A stretch of 64,000 bases of DNA from Pseudomonas sp. HS6 (GTDB taxonomy: Bacteria > Pseudomonadota > Gammaproteobacteria > Pseudomonadales > Pseudomonadaceae). Location: assembly GCF_023375815.1 (NCBI RefSeq), contig NZ_CP067412.1, forward strand, positions 1,922,001 through 1,986,000, in the 5' to 3' direction. This document shows, piece after piece, positions 28,163 to 42,395 of this stretch (the stretch's first letter is position 1; each line of letters begins with the position of its first letter). Made by a program: the position numbers and the translations under genes. The notes beneath the pieces were generated by a model. The model was given only the letters and a program-made list of their open reading frames with translations, was not told the origin of the DNA and searched no databases.

Positions 28163-30433
28163 TCAGGCCATTTCTGCAGTGGTCTCGAAGTCAAACGTCA
28201 GCTCACCATCCTTGATGTCGATGTGAACCACACCGCCATGCTCGGCCAGCTCGCCAAACAGAATCTCCTCCGCCAGCGGACGCTTGATCTTGTCCTGGAT
28301 CAGACGCGCCATCGGACGAGCGCCCATGGCCGAATCGTAACCACCGGCCGCCAGCCAACTGCGCGCCGCGTCGGTGACTTCCAGAAGCACACGCTTGTCT
28401 TCCAGCTGCGCCTGAAGTTCGGTGAGGAACTTGTCCACCACACTTTTGATGACCTCATGACTGAGGCGACCAAATTGAATGATGGTGTCCAGACGGTTGC
28501 GGAATTCCGGCGTGAAGCTCTTCTTGATCACTTCCATCGCATCGGACGAATGATCCTGATGGGTGAAACCGATCGAAGCACGCGCCGCCGTTTCAGCACC
28601 GGCGTTGGTGGTCATGATCACGATCACGTTGCGGAAATCCGCCTTGCGCCCGTTGTTGTCGGTCAGCGTGCCGTGGTCCATCACCTGCAGCAGCAGATTG
28701 AAGACTTCCGGATGCGCCTTCTCGATTTCATCGAGCAGCAGTACGCAATGCGGTTGCTTGGTGATTGCTTCGGTCAACAGACCGCCCTGGTCGAACCCGA
28801 CATAACCCGGAGGTGCACCGATCAGACGCGATACGGTGTGACGCTCCATGTACTCGGACATGTCGAAACGAACCAGCTCGATTCCGAGCGCCTTGGCCAA
28901 CTGCCGCGCCGCTTCGGTTTTACCAACACCGGTAGGCCCTGCGAACAGGAACGAACCGACTGGCTTGTCCGGCGACTTGAGACCAGCACGGGACAGCTTG
29001 ATCGCAGTCGACAGCGAATCGATCGCCGCGTCCTGACCAAACACCGTCAACTTCAGGTCACGCTCGAGGTTACGCAGCAGTTCTTTGTCGGAACTGGTGA
29101 CGTGCTTCGGCGGAATACGCGCGATCTTCGCCACAATGTCTTCGACCTGCGGCACTTCGATGCGCTTCACACGCTTCTCGACCGGCTGCAGACGCTGATA
29201 GGCGCCCGCCTCGTCAATCACATCGATAGCCTTGTCCGGCATATGCCGGTCATTGATGTAGCGCGAAGCCAGTTCCGCAGCCGCGCGCAGCGACTCATCG
29301 CTGTATTCGATGTTGTGGTGCTGCTCGAAACGCCCTTTCAGGCCGCGCAAGATACCGATGGTGTCTTCCACCGACGGCTCGACCACATCGACCTTCTGGA
29401 AGCGGCGCGCCAAGGCACGGTCTTTTTCGAAGATGCCACGGAATTCCTGGAACGTGGTCGAACCGATGCAGCGAATGTCGCCAGACGACAACAGCGGCTT
29501 GAGCAGGTTCGAGGCATCCATGACGCCACCCGACGCGGCACCCGCACCGATGATGGTGTGGATCTCGTCGATGAACAGGATCGCCTGCGGACGTTTTTTC
29601 AGTTCGTTGAGCAACGCCTTGAAGCGTTTCTCGAAATCACCGCGATACTTGGTGCCTGCGAGCAAGGCGCCCAGATCCAGGGAATAAACGACGCTGTTGG
29701 CCAGCAGATCCGGCACCTGGTTGTCGACAATGCGTTTGGCCAGGCCTTCGGCAATCGCGGTTTTACCCACGCCCGCCTCGCCCACCAGCAGCGGATTGTT
29801 CTTGCGACGACGCGCGAGGATCTGCGCGACACGCTCGACTTCCGTTTCACGCCCGACCAGCGGATCGATCCGGCCCTGGCGTGCGAGTTCGTTGAGGTTG
29901 CTGGCATAAGCATCCAGCGGATTGCCTGAAGAAGAAGACTCACCGCCCTCGTCGTCCTGCATATCTTGTTCACCTTCAGAGTGATCGCCATGCCCCGGCA
30001 CTTTGGAAATGCCGTGGGCGATATAGTTGACGACATCAATGCGTGCAACGCTCTGCTGTTTCAGCAGGAACACCGCCTGACTCTCTTGCTCACTGAAGAT
30101 TGCAACCAGCACGTTGGCGCCGGTTACTTCGCGTTTGCCCGAGCTCTGCACATGAAAGACAGCACGTTGCAATACACGCTGGAAGCCCAGGGTTGGCTGG
30201 GTTTCGCGATCTTCGTCATGGACGGGGATCAGCGGCGTGGTGGAGTCGATGAACTCCTGCAGGTCGTGCTTGAGTTTGTCGAGGTTTGCGCCGCAGGCAC
30301 GCAATACGGTGGCGGCAGCCTCATTGTCCAATAGGGCCAGCAGCAGGTGTTCGACGGTCATGAACTCATGACGCTTCGAACGTGCCTCCTTGAAGGCAAG
30401 ATTGAGGGTGACTTCGAGCTCGCGGTTTAACAT
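28163..30433 (-). CDS. clpA: ATP-dependent Clp protease ATP-binding subunit ClpA, 756 aa
   Basis: Hexameric AAA+ unfoldase partner of ClpP; with ClpS it degrades N-degron proteins. The N-domain (residues 1-140) holds Clp_N repeats starting [24 protein letters not shown]. The first AAA+ module has [14 protein letters not shown] and Walker [18 protein letters not shown]; the second has [15 protein letters not shown] and [18 protein letters not shown]. The ClpP-binding loop (IGF/L) region is near [11 protein letters not shown]. Length equals that of E. coli ClpA. clpS lies just upstream (30 bp) on the same strand. Confidence 0.97.
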   Translation of the reverse strand: MLNRELEVTLNLAFKEARSKRHEFMTVEHLLLALLDNEAAATVLRACGANLDKLKHDLQEFIDSTTPLIPVHDEDRETQPTLGFQRVLQRAVFHVQSSGKREVTGANVLVAIFSEQESQAVFLLKQQSVARIDVVNYIAHGISKVPGHGDHSEGEQDMQDDEGGESSSSGNPLDAYASNLNELARQGRIDPLVGRETEVERVAQILARRRKNNPLLVGEAGVGKTAIAEGLAKRIVDNQVPDLLANSVVYSLDLGALLAGTKYRGDFEKRFKALLNELKKRPQAILFIDEIHTIIGAGAASGGVMDASNLLKPLLSSGDIRCIGSTTFQEFRGIFEKDRALARRFQKVDVVEPSVEDTIGILRGLKGRFEQHHNIEYSDESLRAAAELASRYINDRHMPDKAIDVIDEAGAYQRLQPVEKRVKRIEVPQVEDIVAKIARIPPKHVTSSDKELLRNLERDLKLTVFGQDAAIDSLSTAIKLSRAGLKSPDKPVGSFLFAGPTGVGKTEAARQLAKALGIELVRFDMSEYMERHTVSRLIGAPPGYVGFDQGGLLTEAITKQPHCVLLLDEIEKAHPEVFNLLLQVMDHGTLTDNNGRKADFRNVIVIMTTNAGAETAARASIGFTHQDHSSDAMEVIKKSFTPEFRNRLDTIIQFGRLSHEVIKSVVDKFLTELQAQLEDKRVLLEVTDAARSWLAAGGYDSAMGARPMARLIQDKIKRPLAEEILFGELAEHGGVVHIDIKDGELTFDFETTAEMA

Positions 30434-30463
30434 AGCTTCACCTCATACCCAAGTGGTCGGCGA

Positions 30464-30847
30464 TTAACCGTCCTTCTCGATTTCACAGAGTAGCGGATGC
30501 TGGCTTTCCCTGGCGTACTGGTTGACCTGCATGGCCTTTGTCTCGGCGATGTCGCGGGTAAACACTCCACATACTGCCCGTCCTTCTGTATGGACGGCCA
30601 GCATGACCTTGGTCGCCAGCTCGCGATTCAGGTTAAAAAACACCTCGAGCACTTCGACGACGAAATCCATCGGTGTGTAGTCATCATTAAACAAAACCAC
30701 CTTGTACATCGGCGGCGCCTGTAACGCGGGCTTTGCTTCCTGAACAGCAACGCCTGCCGAATCGTCGTCGTGCTCCTGTGGAAGATCCTTTTGGAGAAGC
30801 GGGCGATCCTGATTGAATGTTAGTCGAATCTGGCTGATTGCATGCAT
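30464..30847 (-). CDS. clpS: ClpA adaptor protein ClpS, 127 aa
   Basis: N-recognin that hands proteins with N-terminal Leu, Phe, Tyr or Trp to ClpAP. The binding pocket is in [28 protein letters not shown] (Asn-Asp-Asp of the NDDYT motif) and [21 protein letters not shown] ~45-residue flexible N-terminal extension is typical of the ClpS adaptor arm. It sits directly upstream of clpA as in most proteobacteria. Confidence 0.97.
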   Translation of the reverse strand: MHAISQIRLTFNQDRPLLQKDLPQEHDDDSAGVAVQEAKPALQAPPMYKVVLFNDDYTPMDFVVEVLEVFFNLNRELATKVMLAVHTEGRAVCGVFTRDIAETKAMQVNQYARESQHPLLCEIEKDG

Positions 30848-31071
30848 GGAAAGAAAGGTTCGTCAGTTGTGCAAATACAGTGGTGGGGGCGGTTTGACAC
30901 GTTTTCAACTCCGACTGCCCGGTCACCTTGACTATCGGGAAAACGGTGTTACAACCAATAGAACCCACAGTGGGTAAAAAAGATCCGCGGAGTCAATCTT
31001 TTTAACGGATTCGACTGCGGATGAATTGGATGATACTCCAGCGATGGAGACTGTTGCAGAGGGATTTGAGC

Positions 31072-31353
31072 ATGGCTGTCGGCAAGGTGAAATGGTTCAA
31101 CAATGCCAAGGGGTTCGGTTTCATCAATACCGAATCCTTCGAGGGGAAGGACGAGGACGGCAAGGAGATCGATTTCTTTGCCCACTATTCCGCCATTGAA
31201 ATGGACGGATACAAAACCCTCAAAGCCGGGCAAGTCGTTAAATTCGACATTGTGCAAGGGCCCAAAGGCCTGCACGCCACAAAAATTCAGAATGTCGAAG
31301 CCGCAAAAGATGCCGCGTCGACCGCCGCTCAGCATCAATCAGTGACCAGCTGA
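31072..31353 (+). CDS. cspD: Cold-shock-domain protein CspD, 93 aa
   Basis: OB-fold nucleic-acid-binding protein. RNP1-like KGFGFIN and RNP2-like DFFAHYSAI are present; the C-terminal tail of ~20 residues ([19 protein letters not shown]) distinguishes it from 70-residue CspA types. E. coli CspD inhibits replication in starved cells. The start at 31072 is chosen for AGAGGG upstream and the canonical [10 protein letters not shown]. It is divergent from clpS-clpA, as in many gammaproteobacteria. Confidence 0.94.
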   Translation: MAVGKVKWFNNAKGFGFINTESFEGKDEDGKEIDFFAHYSAIEMDGYKTLKAGQVVKFDIVQGPKGLHATKIQNVEAAKDAASTAAQHQSVTS

Positions 31354-31378
31354 AGCGACCAGAACACCTGCCAGAAAC

Positions 31379-31415
31379 AAACCGCCCGACTCGATCACTC
31401 GAGCCGGGCGGTTTC
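31379..31415. terminator. Bidirectional terminator between cspD and icd
   Basis: AACCGCCCG, long loop, CGGGCGGTTTCG. The inverted side on the minus strand reads GGGCGGTTTGTTTC. Serves convergent cspD and icd. Confidence 0.75.
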
Positions 31416-31431
31416 GTTGCAGCTGTCTTTC

Positions 31432-32688
31432 TTACATGTGCTTGATGATCGCCTCACCGAAGCCCGAAGAAGACACCAGCGTGGCGCCTTCCATCAGACG
31501 TTCGAAGTCGTAGGTCACGGTCTTGGCCTTGATCGCGCCATTGGTGCCCTTGATGATCAGGTCAGCCGCCTCGGTCCAGCCCAAGTGGCGCAGCATCATC
31601 TCGGCTGACAGAATCACCGAACCCGGGTTGACCTGGTCCTTGCCAGCATACTTGGGCGCAGTACCGTGGGTCGCCTCGAACATGGCCACGGTGTCGGACA
31701 GGTTGGCACCCGGCGCGATACCGATACCGCCCACTTCCGCCGCCAGGGCGTCGGACAGGTAGTCGCCGTTGAGGTTAAGGGTGGCGATCACATCGTATTC
31801 GGCCGGACGCAGCAGGATTTGCTGGAGCATGGCGTCGGCGATGGCGTCCTTGACGATGACTTCACGGCCGGTTTTCGGGTTCTTGAATTTCATCCACGGG
31901 CCGCCATCGAGCAGCTCGGCGCCGAATTCTTCCTTCGCCACCTCGTAGCCCCAGTCCTTGAAGGCACCTTCGGTGAATTTCATGATATTGCCCTTGTGCA
32001 CGATGGTCAGCGACTTGCGGTCGTTGTCCACGACGTATTGCAGGGCCTTGCGCACCAGACGCTTGGTGCCTTCTTTCGAAACAGGCTTGATGCCGATACC
32101 GCAATCCTGATCGAAACGGATCTTGGTGACGCCCATTTCTTCCTTCAGGAACTTGATGACCTTGGTGGCTTCAGGAGAGCCGGCCTTCCATTCGATACCG
32201 GCATAGATGTCTTCGGAGTTCTCGCGGAAGATCACCATGTCGACGTCGCCAGGCTTTTTCACCGGGCTCGGCACGCCTTCGAACCACACAACCGGGCGCA
32301 GGCAGACATAGAGATCGAGCTGTTGGCGCAGGGCAACGTTGAGGGAGCGGATGCCGCCACCGACCGGAGTGGTCAGTGGGCCCTTGATGGAAACGACGTA
32401 ATCCTTGACGGCGTCCAGGGTTTCCTGGGGCAGCCAGGTGTCCTGGTCATAGACTTGAGTTGCTTTTTCGCCAGCATAAACCTCCATCCAGGAAATCTTG
32501 CGCTTGCCCCCGTAGGCCTTGGCCACGGCAGCATCAACCACTTTGATCATCACAGGGCTGACGTCGACGCCAATGCCGTCACCTTCAATGAAGGGAATGA
32601 TCGGGTTATCAGGGACATTGAGAGAATGGTCTGCGTTGACGGTGATTTTGTCGCCGACGGCTGGAACCTGAATCTTCTTGTAACCCAT
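31432..32688 (-). CDS. icd: NADP-dependent isocitrate dehydrogenase, homodimeric type, 418 aa
   Basis: TCA-cycle enzyme, isocitrate to 2-oxoglutarate with NADPH formation. Substrate site: [19 protein letters not shown], in which the phosphorylatable Ser of the E. coli enzyme (Ser113) is conserved as [13 protein letters not shown]. Other signatures: [33 protein letters not shown] and [13 protein letters not shown]. The start at 32688 (MGYKKIQVP) has GGAG six bases upstream. It is divergent from idh, a second, unrelated isocitrate dehydrogenase. The AceK kinase that would regulate it is not in this window. Confidence 0.97.
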   Translation of the reverse strand: MGYKKIQVPAVGDKITVNADHSLNVPDNPIIPFIEGDGIGVDVSPVMIKVVDAAVAKAYGGKRKISWMEVYAGEKATQVYDQDTWLPQETLDAVKDYVVSIKGPLTTPVGGGIRSLNVALRQQLDLYVCLRPVVWFEGVPSPVKKPGDVDMVIFRENSEDIYAGIEWKAGSPEATKVIKFLKEEMGVTKIRFDQDCGIGIKPVSKEGTKRLVRKALQYVVDNDRKSLTIVHKGNIMKFTEGAFKDWGYEVAKEEFGAELLDGGPWMKFKNPKTGREVIVKDAIADAMLQQILLRPAEYDVIATLNLNGDYLSDALAAEVGGIGIAPGANLSDTVAMFEATHGTAPKYAGKDQVNPGSVILSAEMMLRHLGWTEAADLIIKGTNGAIKAKTVTYDFERLMEGATLVSSSGFGEAIIKHM

Positions 32689-35395
<2,707 letters not shown>

Positions 35396-35410
35396 GGTTG
35401 TAGCGCTGTA

Positions 35411-35445
35411 AACAAACCCCGGCCCAGTGCCGGGGTTTGTGTTTC
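35411..35445 (+). terminator. Rho-independent terminator of idh
   Basis: AACAAACCCCGGC, short loop, GCCGGGGTTTGTGTTT, 16 nt after the stop. Confidence 0.85.
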
Positions 35446-35472
35446 TGGCCCATTTGCCAAACAACTCAGAAC

Positions 35473-35568
35473 CCTGTGGGAGCTGGCTTGCCAGCGATGA
35501 CCATTGCTCATCCACCATTGATGGTGATTGACCCACCGCTATCGCTGGCAAGCCAGCTCCCACAGGGA
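35473..35568. repeat. REP doublet (REPIN)
   Basis: CCTGTGGGAGCTGGCTTGCC at 35473 and its near-perfect inverse about 55 nt later, ending AGCTCCCACAGGG at 35568. The loop has CATCCACCATTGATGGTG, itself a small hairpin. Same REP family as at 17.1 kb, placed between idh and the Nudix gene. Confidence 0.9.
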
Positions 35569-35602
35569 TAGTGTTTCAAGCTTTGGAAATTGAGGAAGAC
35601 TT

Positions 35603-36049
35603 ATGGAGTGGCTCCCCCACATCACCGTCGCCACCATCGTCGAGGACAACGGCCGCTTCCTGATGGTCGAGGAACACAAGGCTGGCCGTAACGTGCTCAA
35701 TCAGCCCGCCGGCCATCTGGATCCGGACGAAACCCTGATCGAAGCCGCCGTACGCGAAACCCTCGAAGAAACCGGCTGGGATGCCGAACCCACCGCCGTA
35801 GTCGGCATTTATCTGTACACCGCCCCCAGCAACGGCGTGACTTACCAGCGCGTGTGCTTCAGCGCCAAAGCCGTGAAACACCACCCGGATTATCAGTTGG
35901 ACGACGGTATCGTCGGCGCCAAGTGGCTGACCCGCGACGAATTATTGGCCCAGCGCGATCACTGGCGCAGCGAGCTGATCATCCGTTGCATCGATGATTA
36001 TCTGGCGGGCAATCGCTTCGGCCTCGAACTGATCCGCCCTTCCCTTTAG
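35603..36049 (+). CDS. nudJ: NudJ-like Nudix hydrolase, 148 aa
   Basis: Nudix-family phosphatase. In E. coli NudJ acts on thiamine pyrimidine pyrophosphate and nucleoside di/triphosphates. The complete Nudix box is GHLDPDETLIEAAVRETLEE followed by TGW, with all metal ligands. The N-terminus MEWLPHITVATIVEDNGRFL and the segment VLNQPAGHL are typical. It precedes mnmA by 60 bp, an order (nudJ-mnmA-hflD-purB) conserved across gammaproteobacteria, which supports the assignment. Confidence 0.9.
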   Translation: MEWLPHITVATIVEDNGRFLMVEEHKAGRNVLNQPAGHLDPDETLIEAAVRETLEETGWDAEPTAVVGIYLYTAPSNGVTYQRVCFSAKAVKHHPDYQLDDGIVGAKWLTRDELLAQRDHWRSELIIRCIDDYLAGNRFGLELIRPSL

Positions 36050-36108
36050 CCTTGAGGCCGTGAGCCTGATAGAATCGCGTCCTTTTTCAAGACACTCATT
36101 GAATCCCT

Positions 36109-37233
36109 ATGCGTGATCCAGCCCCTTCTGACACATCCAAGAAGCGCGTCATTGTCGGCATGTCCGGCGGCGTGGACTCTTCCGTTTCCGCTCTCCTGCT
36201 GATCGAGCAGGGTTATGAGGTGGAAGGCCTGTTCATGAAGAACTGGGAAGAAGACGACGGAACGGAATACTGCACCGCCATGGACGACCTGGCGGATGCC
36301 CAGGCTGTGTGCGACAAGATCGGTATCAAGCTGCACACCGCCAACTTCGCCGCCGAGTACTGGGACAACGTGTTCGAGCATTTCCTGGCCGAATACAAGG
36401 CCGGCCGCACGCCGAATCCGGACATCCTGTGCAACCGCGAGATCAAGTTCAAGGCGTTCCTCGACTACGCCATGATGCTCGGTGCCGACCTGATCGCCAC
36501 CGGTCACTACGTGCGCCGCCGCGACATCGATGGTCGTACCGAACTGCTCAAGGGCCTGGACCCGAACAAGGACCAGAGCTACTTCCTGCACGCCGTCGGC
36601 GGCGAACAGATCGCCAAGACCCTGTTCCCGGTCGGCGAGCTGGAAAAACCGGAAGTCCGTGCAATCGCCGAGAAATACGAACTGGCGACCGCCAAGAAGA
36701 AAGATTCCACCGGAATCTGCTTCATCGGCGAGCGCCGTTTCAGCGATTTCCTCAAGCAATACCTGCCGGCGCAACCGGGCGAAATCAAGACCACCGAAGG
36801 CGAAGTCATCGGCCGTCACCACGGCTTGATGTACCACACCATCGGTCAGCGCCAGGGCCTGGGCATCGGCGGCCTGAAAGACGCCGGCGACGAACCGTGG
36901 TACGTGCTGCGCAAGGATCTGGACACCAACGAACTGATCGTCGGCCAGGGCAACAACCATCCATGGTTGTTTTCCAGCGCCCTGCTCGCTTCGGAAATCT
37001 ATTGGGTCAACCCGATCGATCTGAGCCAGCCGCTGCGCTTGACCGCCAAGGTCCGTTATCGCCAGAGCGACCAGGCCTGCACGCTGGAAAGAACCGAGAC
37101 CGGTTATCGCGCCGTGTTCGACGAGCCACAACGTGCGGTCACGCCAGGCCAGTCGGTGGTGTTCTATGACGGAGAAATCTGCCTCGGCGGCGGCGTGATT
37201 GAAGTTGCCGAGCCGTGGAGCGGCCAGGCATGA
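36109..37233 (+). CDS. mnmA: tRNA 2-thiouridylase MnmA (TrmU), 374 aa
   Basis: Adenylates and thiolates U34 of tRNA Lys/Glu/Gln using sulfur from TusE. The PP-loop is [18 protein letters not shown] near residue 17. Catalytic Cys residues lie in [12 protein letters not shown] (about 108) and [12 protein letters not shown] (about 204). The C-terminal beta-barrel contains [13 protein letters not shown]. Length is typical. Its stop overlaps the hflD start by four bases. It works with the TusDCBE relay at 13.6-15.0 kb. Confidence 0.97.
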   Translation: MRDPAPSDTSKKRVIVGMSGGVDSSVSALLLIEQGYEVEGLFMKNWEEDDGTEYCTAMDDLADAQAVCDKIGIKLHTANFAAEYWDNVFEHFLAEYKAGRTPNPDILCNREIKFKAFLDYAMMLGADLIATGHYVRRRDIDGRTELLKGLDPNKDQSYFLHAVGGEQIAKTLFPVGELEKPEVRAIAEKYELATAKKKDSTGICFIGERRFSDFLKQYLPAQPGEIKTTEGEVIGRHHGLMYHTIGQRQGLGIGGLKDAGDEPWYVLRKDLDTNELIVGQGNNHPWLFSSALLASEIYWVNPIDLSQPLRLTAKVRYRQSDQACTLERTETGYRAVFDEPQRAVTPGQSVVFYDGEICLGGGVIEVAEPWSGQA

Positions 37234-37853
37234 GCCCGACTCAGGAGCAATTGACGGCTCTGGGCGGCGTGTTTCTCGCCGCCGTGCTGGTTGACCGAAT
37301 CGCCAAGACCGGTCAGACCAACGAGGCCGGTCTGAGCTGCATGCTCGGCAGCCTTCTGGTCCGCGATCCGAAAGACACGCTGGACGTGTACGGCGGTGAC
37401 GACATCAACCTGCGCGACGGTTATCGCGCATTGATCGGAGCCCTCGAACGCGATCCGAGCACCTTGCAGCGCGAGCCGTTGCGCTACGCTTTGTCGATGC
37501 TTGGCCTTGAGCGGCAGTTGGCCAAGCGCAACGACATGCTCGACGTGATCGGCAAGCGTTTGCCGCAGATTCAGTCGCAGGTCGAGCATTTCGGCCCGGC
37601 TCACGAAAACGTGATCGCCGCGTGCGGCGCGTTGTACCAGGACACCCTGAGCACCTTGCGCCAACGCATCCAGGTGCACGGCGACATGCGCAACCTGCAG
37701 CAGCCGAGCAACGCCTCGAAGATCCGCGCCCTGCTGCTCGCCGGCATTCGCTCGGCACGCCTGTGGCGTCAGCTGGGCGGTCATCGCTGGCAGTTGGTGA
37801 TCAGTCGTCGCAAGTTGCTAAAAGAGCTTTACCCGCTGATGCGCAGCAGCTGA
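37230..37853 (+). CDS. hflD: High-frequency lysogenization protein HflD homolog, 207 aa
   Basis: Helical, peripherally membrane-associated protein; in E. coli it binds lambda CII. Its normal cellular role is unclear. Matching features are the N-terminal [20 protein letters not shown] and the C-terminal [20 protein letters not shown]. The ATG at 37230 overlaps mnmA (ATGA-type overlap), so it is translated with mnmA. A terminator follows. Confidence 0.92.
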   Translation: MSPTQEQLTALGGVFLAAVLVDRIAKTGQTNEAGLSCMLGSLLVRDPKDTLDVYGGDDINLRDGYRALIGALERDPSTLQREPLRYALSMLGLERQLAKRNDMLDVIGKRLPQIQSQVEHFGPAHENVIAACGALYQDTLSTLRQRIQVHGDMRNLQQPSNASKIRALLLAGIRSARLWRQLGGHRWQLVISRRKLLKELYPLMRSS

Positions 37854-37892
37854 ACCGCGCCCGCTATACCGTTTTGAGTCAGTAACGCGTAA

Positions 37893-39350
<1,458 letters not shown>

Positions 39351-39372
39351 TCGACTGCTTGACCCGTTTGAG

Positions 39373-39398
39373 ACGCCCGGCCGCGCCGGGCGTTTTTA
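39373..39398 (+). terminator. Rho-independent terminator of purB
   Basis: ACGCCCGGC, CGC loop, GCCGGGCGTTTTTATT, 22 nt after the stop. Confidence 0.9.
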
Positions 39399-39436
39399 TT
39401 CCCGTCTGAAAAATGCTTTTTTTCAATAGGTTACAT

Positions 39437-40612
39437 ATGAATCCCGATATTCCTCTTCAACTTCTGGGTGGTCTTACGGCGCGCGAGTTCATGCGCGACT
39501 ACTGGCAGAAAAAGCCACTGCTGATCCGTCAGGCGATTCCTGATTTCGAAAGCCCGATCGACGCCGACGAACTCGCCGGCCTGGCCCTGGAAGAAGAAGT
39601 CGAATCGCGCCTGGTGATCGAACACGGCGAGCGCCCATGGGAACTGCGTCGCGGCCCGTTCGCCGAAGACGAATTCAGCAAACTGCCGGAACGCGAGTGG
39701 ACCCTGCTGGTACAGGCTGTCGATCAGTTCGTGCCGGAAGTCAGCGATCTGCTGGAAAACTTCCGTTTCCTGCCGAGCTGGCGTGTCGACGACGTGATGA
39801 TCAGCTTCGCCGCCCCGGGTGGCAGCGTCGGTCCGCACTTCGACAACTATGACGTGTTCCTGCTGCAAGGCCACGGCAAGCGCAACTGGAAAATCGGCCA
39901 GATGTGCGACTCCGAAAGCCCACTGCTGCAACACGCAGACCTGCGCATCCTCGCCGAATTCCACGAGACCGAAGAGTGGGTCCTGGAACCGGGCGACATG
40001 CTCTACCTGCCGCCGCGCCTGGCTCACTGCGGCGTTGCCGTGGACGACTGCATGACCTACTCGGTCGGTTTCCGCGCACCGAGCGCCGCTGAAGTGCTGA
40101 CCCACTTCACCGACTTCCTCAGCCAGTTCCTGACTGACGAAGAACGCTACACCGACGCCGATGCGAAACCGGTCAGCGATGACCCACACCAGATCCAGCA
40201 CGATGCACTCGGCCGTCTGAAAGCGCTGCTCGCCGAGCACATGAGCGACGAACGCCTGCTGCTGACCTGGTTCGGCCAGTACATGACCGAGCCACGCTAC
40301 CCCGAGCTGGTGGTCGGACCGGAAGAAGTCGAGGAAGGAGACCTCCTCGGCGCACTCGAAGATGGCGCCATCCTGATTCGCAACCCGAGCGCGCGCCTGG
40401 CGTGGTCGGACGTCGATGACGATCTGCTGCTGTTCGCCAGCGGCCAGAGCCGCTATCTGCCGGGCAAGCTGCGCGAACTGCTGAAGCTGATCTGCTCCGC
40501 CGACGCCCTGCACACCGACAACCTCGGTGACTGGCTGAACGACGAAGATGGTCGCGGCCTGCTGTGCGAACTGGTCAAGCAAGGGAGCCTGGGGTTCGCC
40601 GACGATGAATAA
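39437..40612 (+). CDS. roxA: Ribosomal protein uL16 3-hydroxylase RoxA-like (JmjC/cupin), 391 aa
   Basis: Fe(II)/2-oxoglutarate oxygenase that, in E. coli (YcfD/RoxA), hydroxylates an Arg of ribosomal protein L16. Iron ligands are His134 and Asp136 in SVGPHFDNYDVFLLQGHGKR and His197 in LPPRLAHCGVAV. The C-terminal dimerisation and winged-helix regions are present, giving near full family length. The start at 39437 has TAGG upstream; an earlier in-frame ATG adds eight residues. The next gene overlaps its 3' end by eight bases. Confidence 0.92.
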   Translation: MNPDIPLQLLGGLTAREFMRDYWQKKPLLIRQAIPDFESPIDADELAGLALEEEVESRLVIEHGERPWELRRGPFAEDEFSKLPEREWTLLVQAVDQFVPEVSDLLENFRFLPSWRVDDVMISFAAPGGSVGPHFDNYDVFLLQGHGKRNWKIGQMCDSESPLLQHADLRILAEFHETEEWVLEPGDMLYLPPRLAHCGVAVDDCMTYSVGFRAPSAAEVLTHFTDFLSQFLTDEERYTDADAKPVSDDPHQIQHDALGRLKALLAEHMSDERLLLTWFGQYMTEPRYPELVVGPEEVEEGDLLGALEDGAILIRNPSARLAWSDVDDDLLLFASGQSRYLPGKLRELLKLICSADALHTDNLGDWLNDEDGRGLLCELVKQGSLGFADDE

Positions 40613-41030
40613 GATTCGCGTACGTGTTGCAGACTGGCAAAAGGACAACGCCGAGATCCGCCGCATTCGCGAAACGGTGTTCATTGCCGAACAATCGGTC
40701 CCGCCAGAGCTTGAGTGGGACGCCGATGACGCTACAGCGGTGCATTTCCTGGCCTTCGAAGGCGACTTTCCGATCGGCACCGCCCGCCTGCTGCCCGACG
40801 GGCACGTCGGCCGGGTTTCGGTGCTCAAGGACTGGCGCGGGCTGAAGGTCGGCGACGCGCTGATGCAAGCGGTTATCGCCGAAGCTGAAGCTCGCGGACT
40901 GAAGCAACAAATGCTCAGCGCGCAGGTGCAAGCCACGGCGTTCTATGAGCGCCTGGGCTTCAGCCTGGTCAGCGAGGAATTCCTGGAAGCAGGGATTCCG
41001 CATGTCGACATGGTTCGCCATTCGGCCTGA
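40605..41030 (+). CDS. GNAT-family N-acetyltransferase, 141 aa
   Basis: ElaA-like GNAT protein. N-terminus MNKIRVRVADWQKDNAEIRR, then RRIRETVFIAEQSVPPELEWD (typical of this group), the acetyl-CoA loop region VSVLKDWRGLKVGDALMQAV and the C-terminal TAFYERLGFSLVSEEFLEAGIPH. It starts within the 3' end of roxA (8-bp overlap), so it is translationally coupled to the ribosomal oxygenase. Substrate unknown. Confidence 0.88.
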   Translation: MNKIRVRVADWQKDNAEIRRIRETVFIAEQSVPPELEWDADDATAVHFLAFEGDFPIGTARLLPDGHVGRVSVLKDWRGLKVGDALMQAVIAEAEARGLKQQMLSAQVQATAFYERLGFSLVSEEFLEAGIPHVDMVRHSA

Positions 41031-41066
41031 AGCCTGCGGCCCGCCGCAAAGCTTGATTTACACCAC

Positions 41067-41104
41067 AAAACGCCCCGCCATCTCATGATGCCGGGGCGTT
41101 TTGC
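41067..41104 (+). terminator. Rho-independent terminator after the GNAT gene
   Basis: AAAACGCCCCG, loop, CGGGGCGTTTTGC; symmetrical with A- and T-runs on both sides. Confidence 0.85.
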
Positions 41105-41181
41105 TGTCTACGATTCAACTTGCCCCACCCCGGGCCGACAAACTGGCAATATCAAGCCTTTCGAAAGCGGAGATAACGGAC

Positions 41182-41919
41182 ATGTCCCTACGCACCCTGC
41201 TCACCACCCTGCTGCTCGGCTGCAGTTTTTCGGTGATGGCAGCCACAGAAATCGTGCCCCTCAAGTACCACACTAGCGCTGACATGCTGCCGGTCGCCCA
41301 GGACTTCATCGGCAAGGACGGCCAGGTCAGCGCCTATGGCAACCAACTGATCGTCAAGGCCGAACCGGACAAGATCCAAGAACTGAAGGCCCTGCTGACC
41401 CAACTGGACACTGCGCCCAAACGCCTGCTGATCACCGTCGACACCAACGAAAACAACCAACAGAACACCGGAGACCTGCAAACCAGGATCATCAACTACA
41501 GCACCTCCAGCCGCGACGGCGGCATCCAGCAGATCCAGGCCAGTGAAGGCGCGCCCGCGCTGATCCAGGTCGGCCAGAGCGTGCCGATCACCAGCAGCCA
41601 GACCAATTCCTACGGCGATTACAGCAGCCAGACCCAGTATCGCAACGTCACTCGAGGCTTCTACGTCACCGCCAGCGTCACCGGCGACACCGTTCACCTG
41701 GCTATCAGTACCAACCGTGACCGCATGAGCCAGGAACGTCCCGATGTAGTGAACGTGCAGAGCACCGACACAACCGTCACCGGACGCCTGGGCGAATGGA
41801 TCACCCTCGCCGGCGTGAACCGCGAAACTCAAGCCGACAAACAGGGCCTGACCCGCAGCTACTCGACTCAAGGCCGGGACGACATGACGTTGCGAGTGAA
41901 AGTCGACACGCTGGACTAA
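41182..41919 (+). CDS. Exported secretin-N-domain protein, 245 aa
   Basis: Periplasmic or outer-membrane-associated protein. Signal peptide MSLRTLLTTLLLGCSFSVMA, then a short secretin-type N domain (EIVPLKYHTSADMLPVAQDF ... GNQLIVKAEPDKIQELKALL, then LLTQLDTAPKRLLITVDTNE). The rest contains LIQVGQSVPITSSQ and ASVTGDTVHLAISTNRD, resembling the start of a secretin core, but the protein stops before the pore-forming part. No secretion-system genes are nearby. The ATG at 41182 follows GGAGATAACGGAC. Role unknown. Confidence 0.83.
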   Translation: MSLRTLLTTLLLGCSFSVMAATEIVPLKYHTSADMLPVAQDFIGKDGQVSAYGNQLIVKAEPDKIQELKALLTQLDTAPKRLLITVDTNENNQQNTGDLQTRIINYSTSSRDGGIQQIQASEGAPALIQVGQSVPITSSQTNSYGDYSSQTQYRNVTRGFYVTASVTGDTVHLAISTNRDRMSQERPDVVNVQSTDTTVTGRLGEWITLAGVNRETQADKQGLTRSYSTQGRDDMTLRVKVDTLD

Positions 41920-42395
41920 AGCACCAAAAACTGACTGATTAGTCGTATTAGACGAAAGATGTAGTGCTTGAAAAAAAGCACTACAAAACGTTTGACGAGC
42001 CAAAAAAGCGAAGGCATGATGGCCTCGCTCCCGCTAATCAGAGGCCTTGGCAAGGGCCTTCGAAGCGATGCTCGCACCCATCCCCGCGAGCCGTTTCGTG
42101 TCTGTACCGCCCACAAGGTGTGTTTGACGAGGTTGCCGACTGGAACGAAGTTGTCCCGAGGGACGGAAGCGTAATTAGGTAACCCGGCTTTGCACTGTAG
42201 TTCGTATAAAGGCCCACGACGCCCGAATGCGCCCGCCAGTTCGCCTTTACCTGCTCACTTCCCCTCGAGCCCATCGTTCATCCCGTCGCCTGCCCCGCCG
42301 AACCCGACCTGACCACCTAAGCTTCTGGTCAGCGAGCGCAAGGAATTTTCCACCGCAGAACAACTTTTCATAAAGACGCGACGAGGTTTATCTCC
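41920..42395 (+). promoter_or_regulatory. Upstream region of aceA with a perfect hairpin
   Basis: 476 bp without a gene. TGTAGTGCTT at 41960-41969 pairs perfectly with AAGCACTACA at 41976-41985 around a GAAAAA loop; no T-run follows on the plus strand, so it is not a typical terminator. Downstream is the presumed aceA promoter area; no convincing -35/-10 pair was found. Confidence 0.45.
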
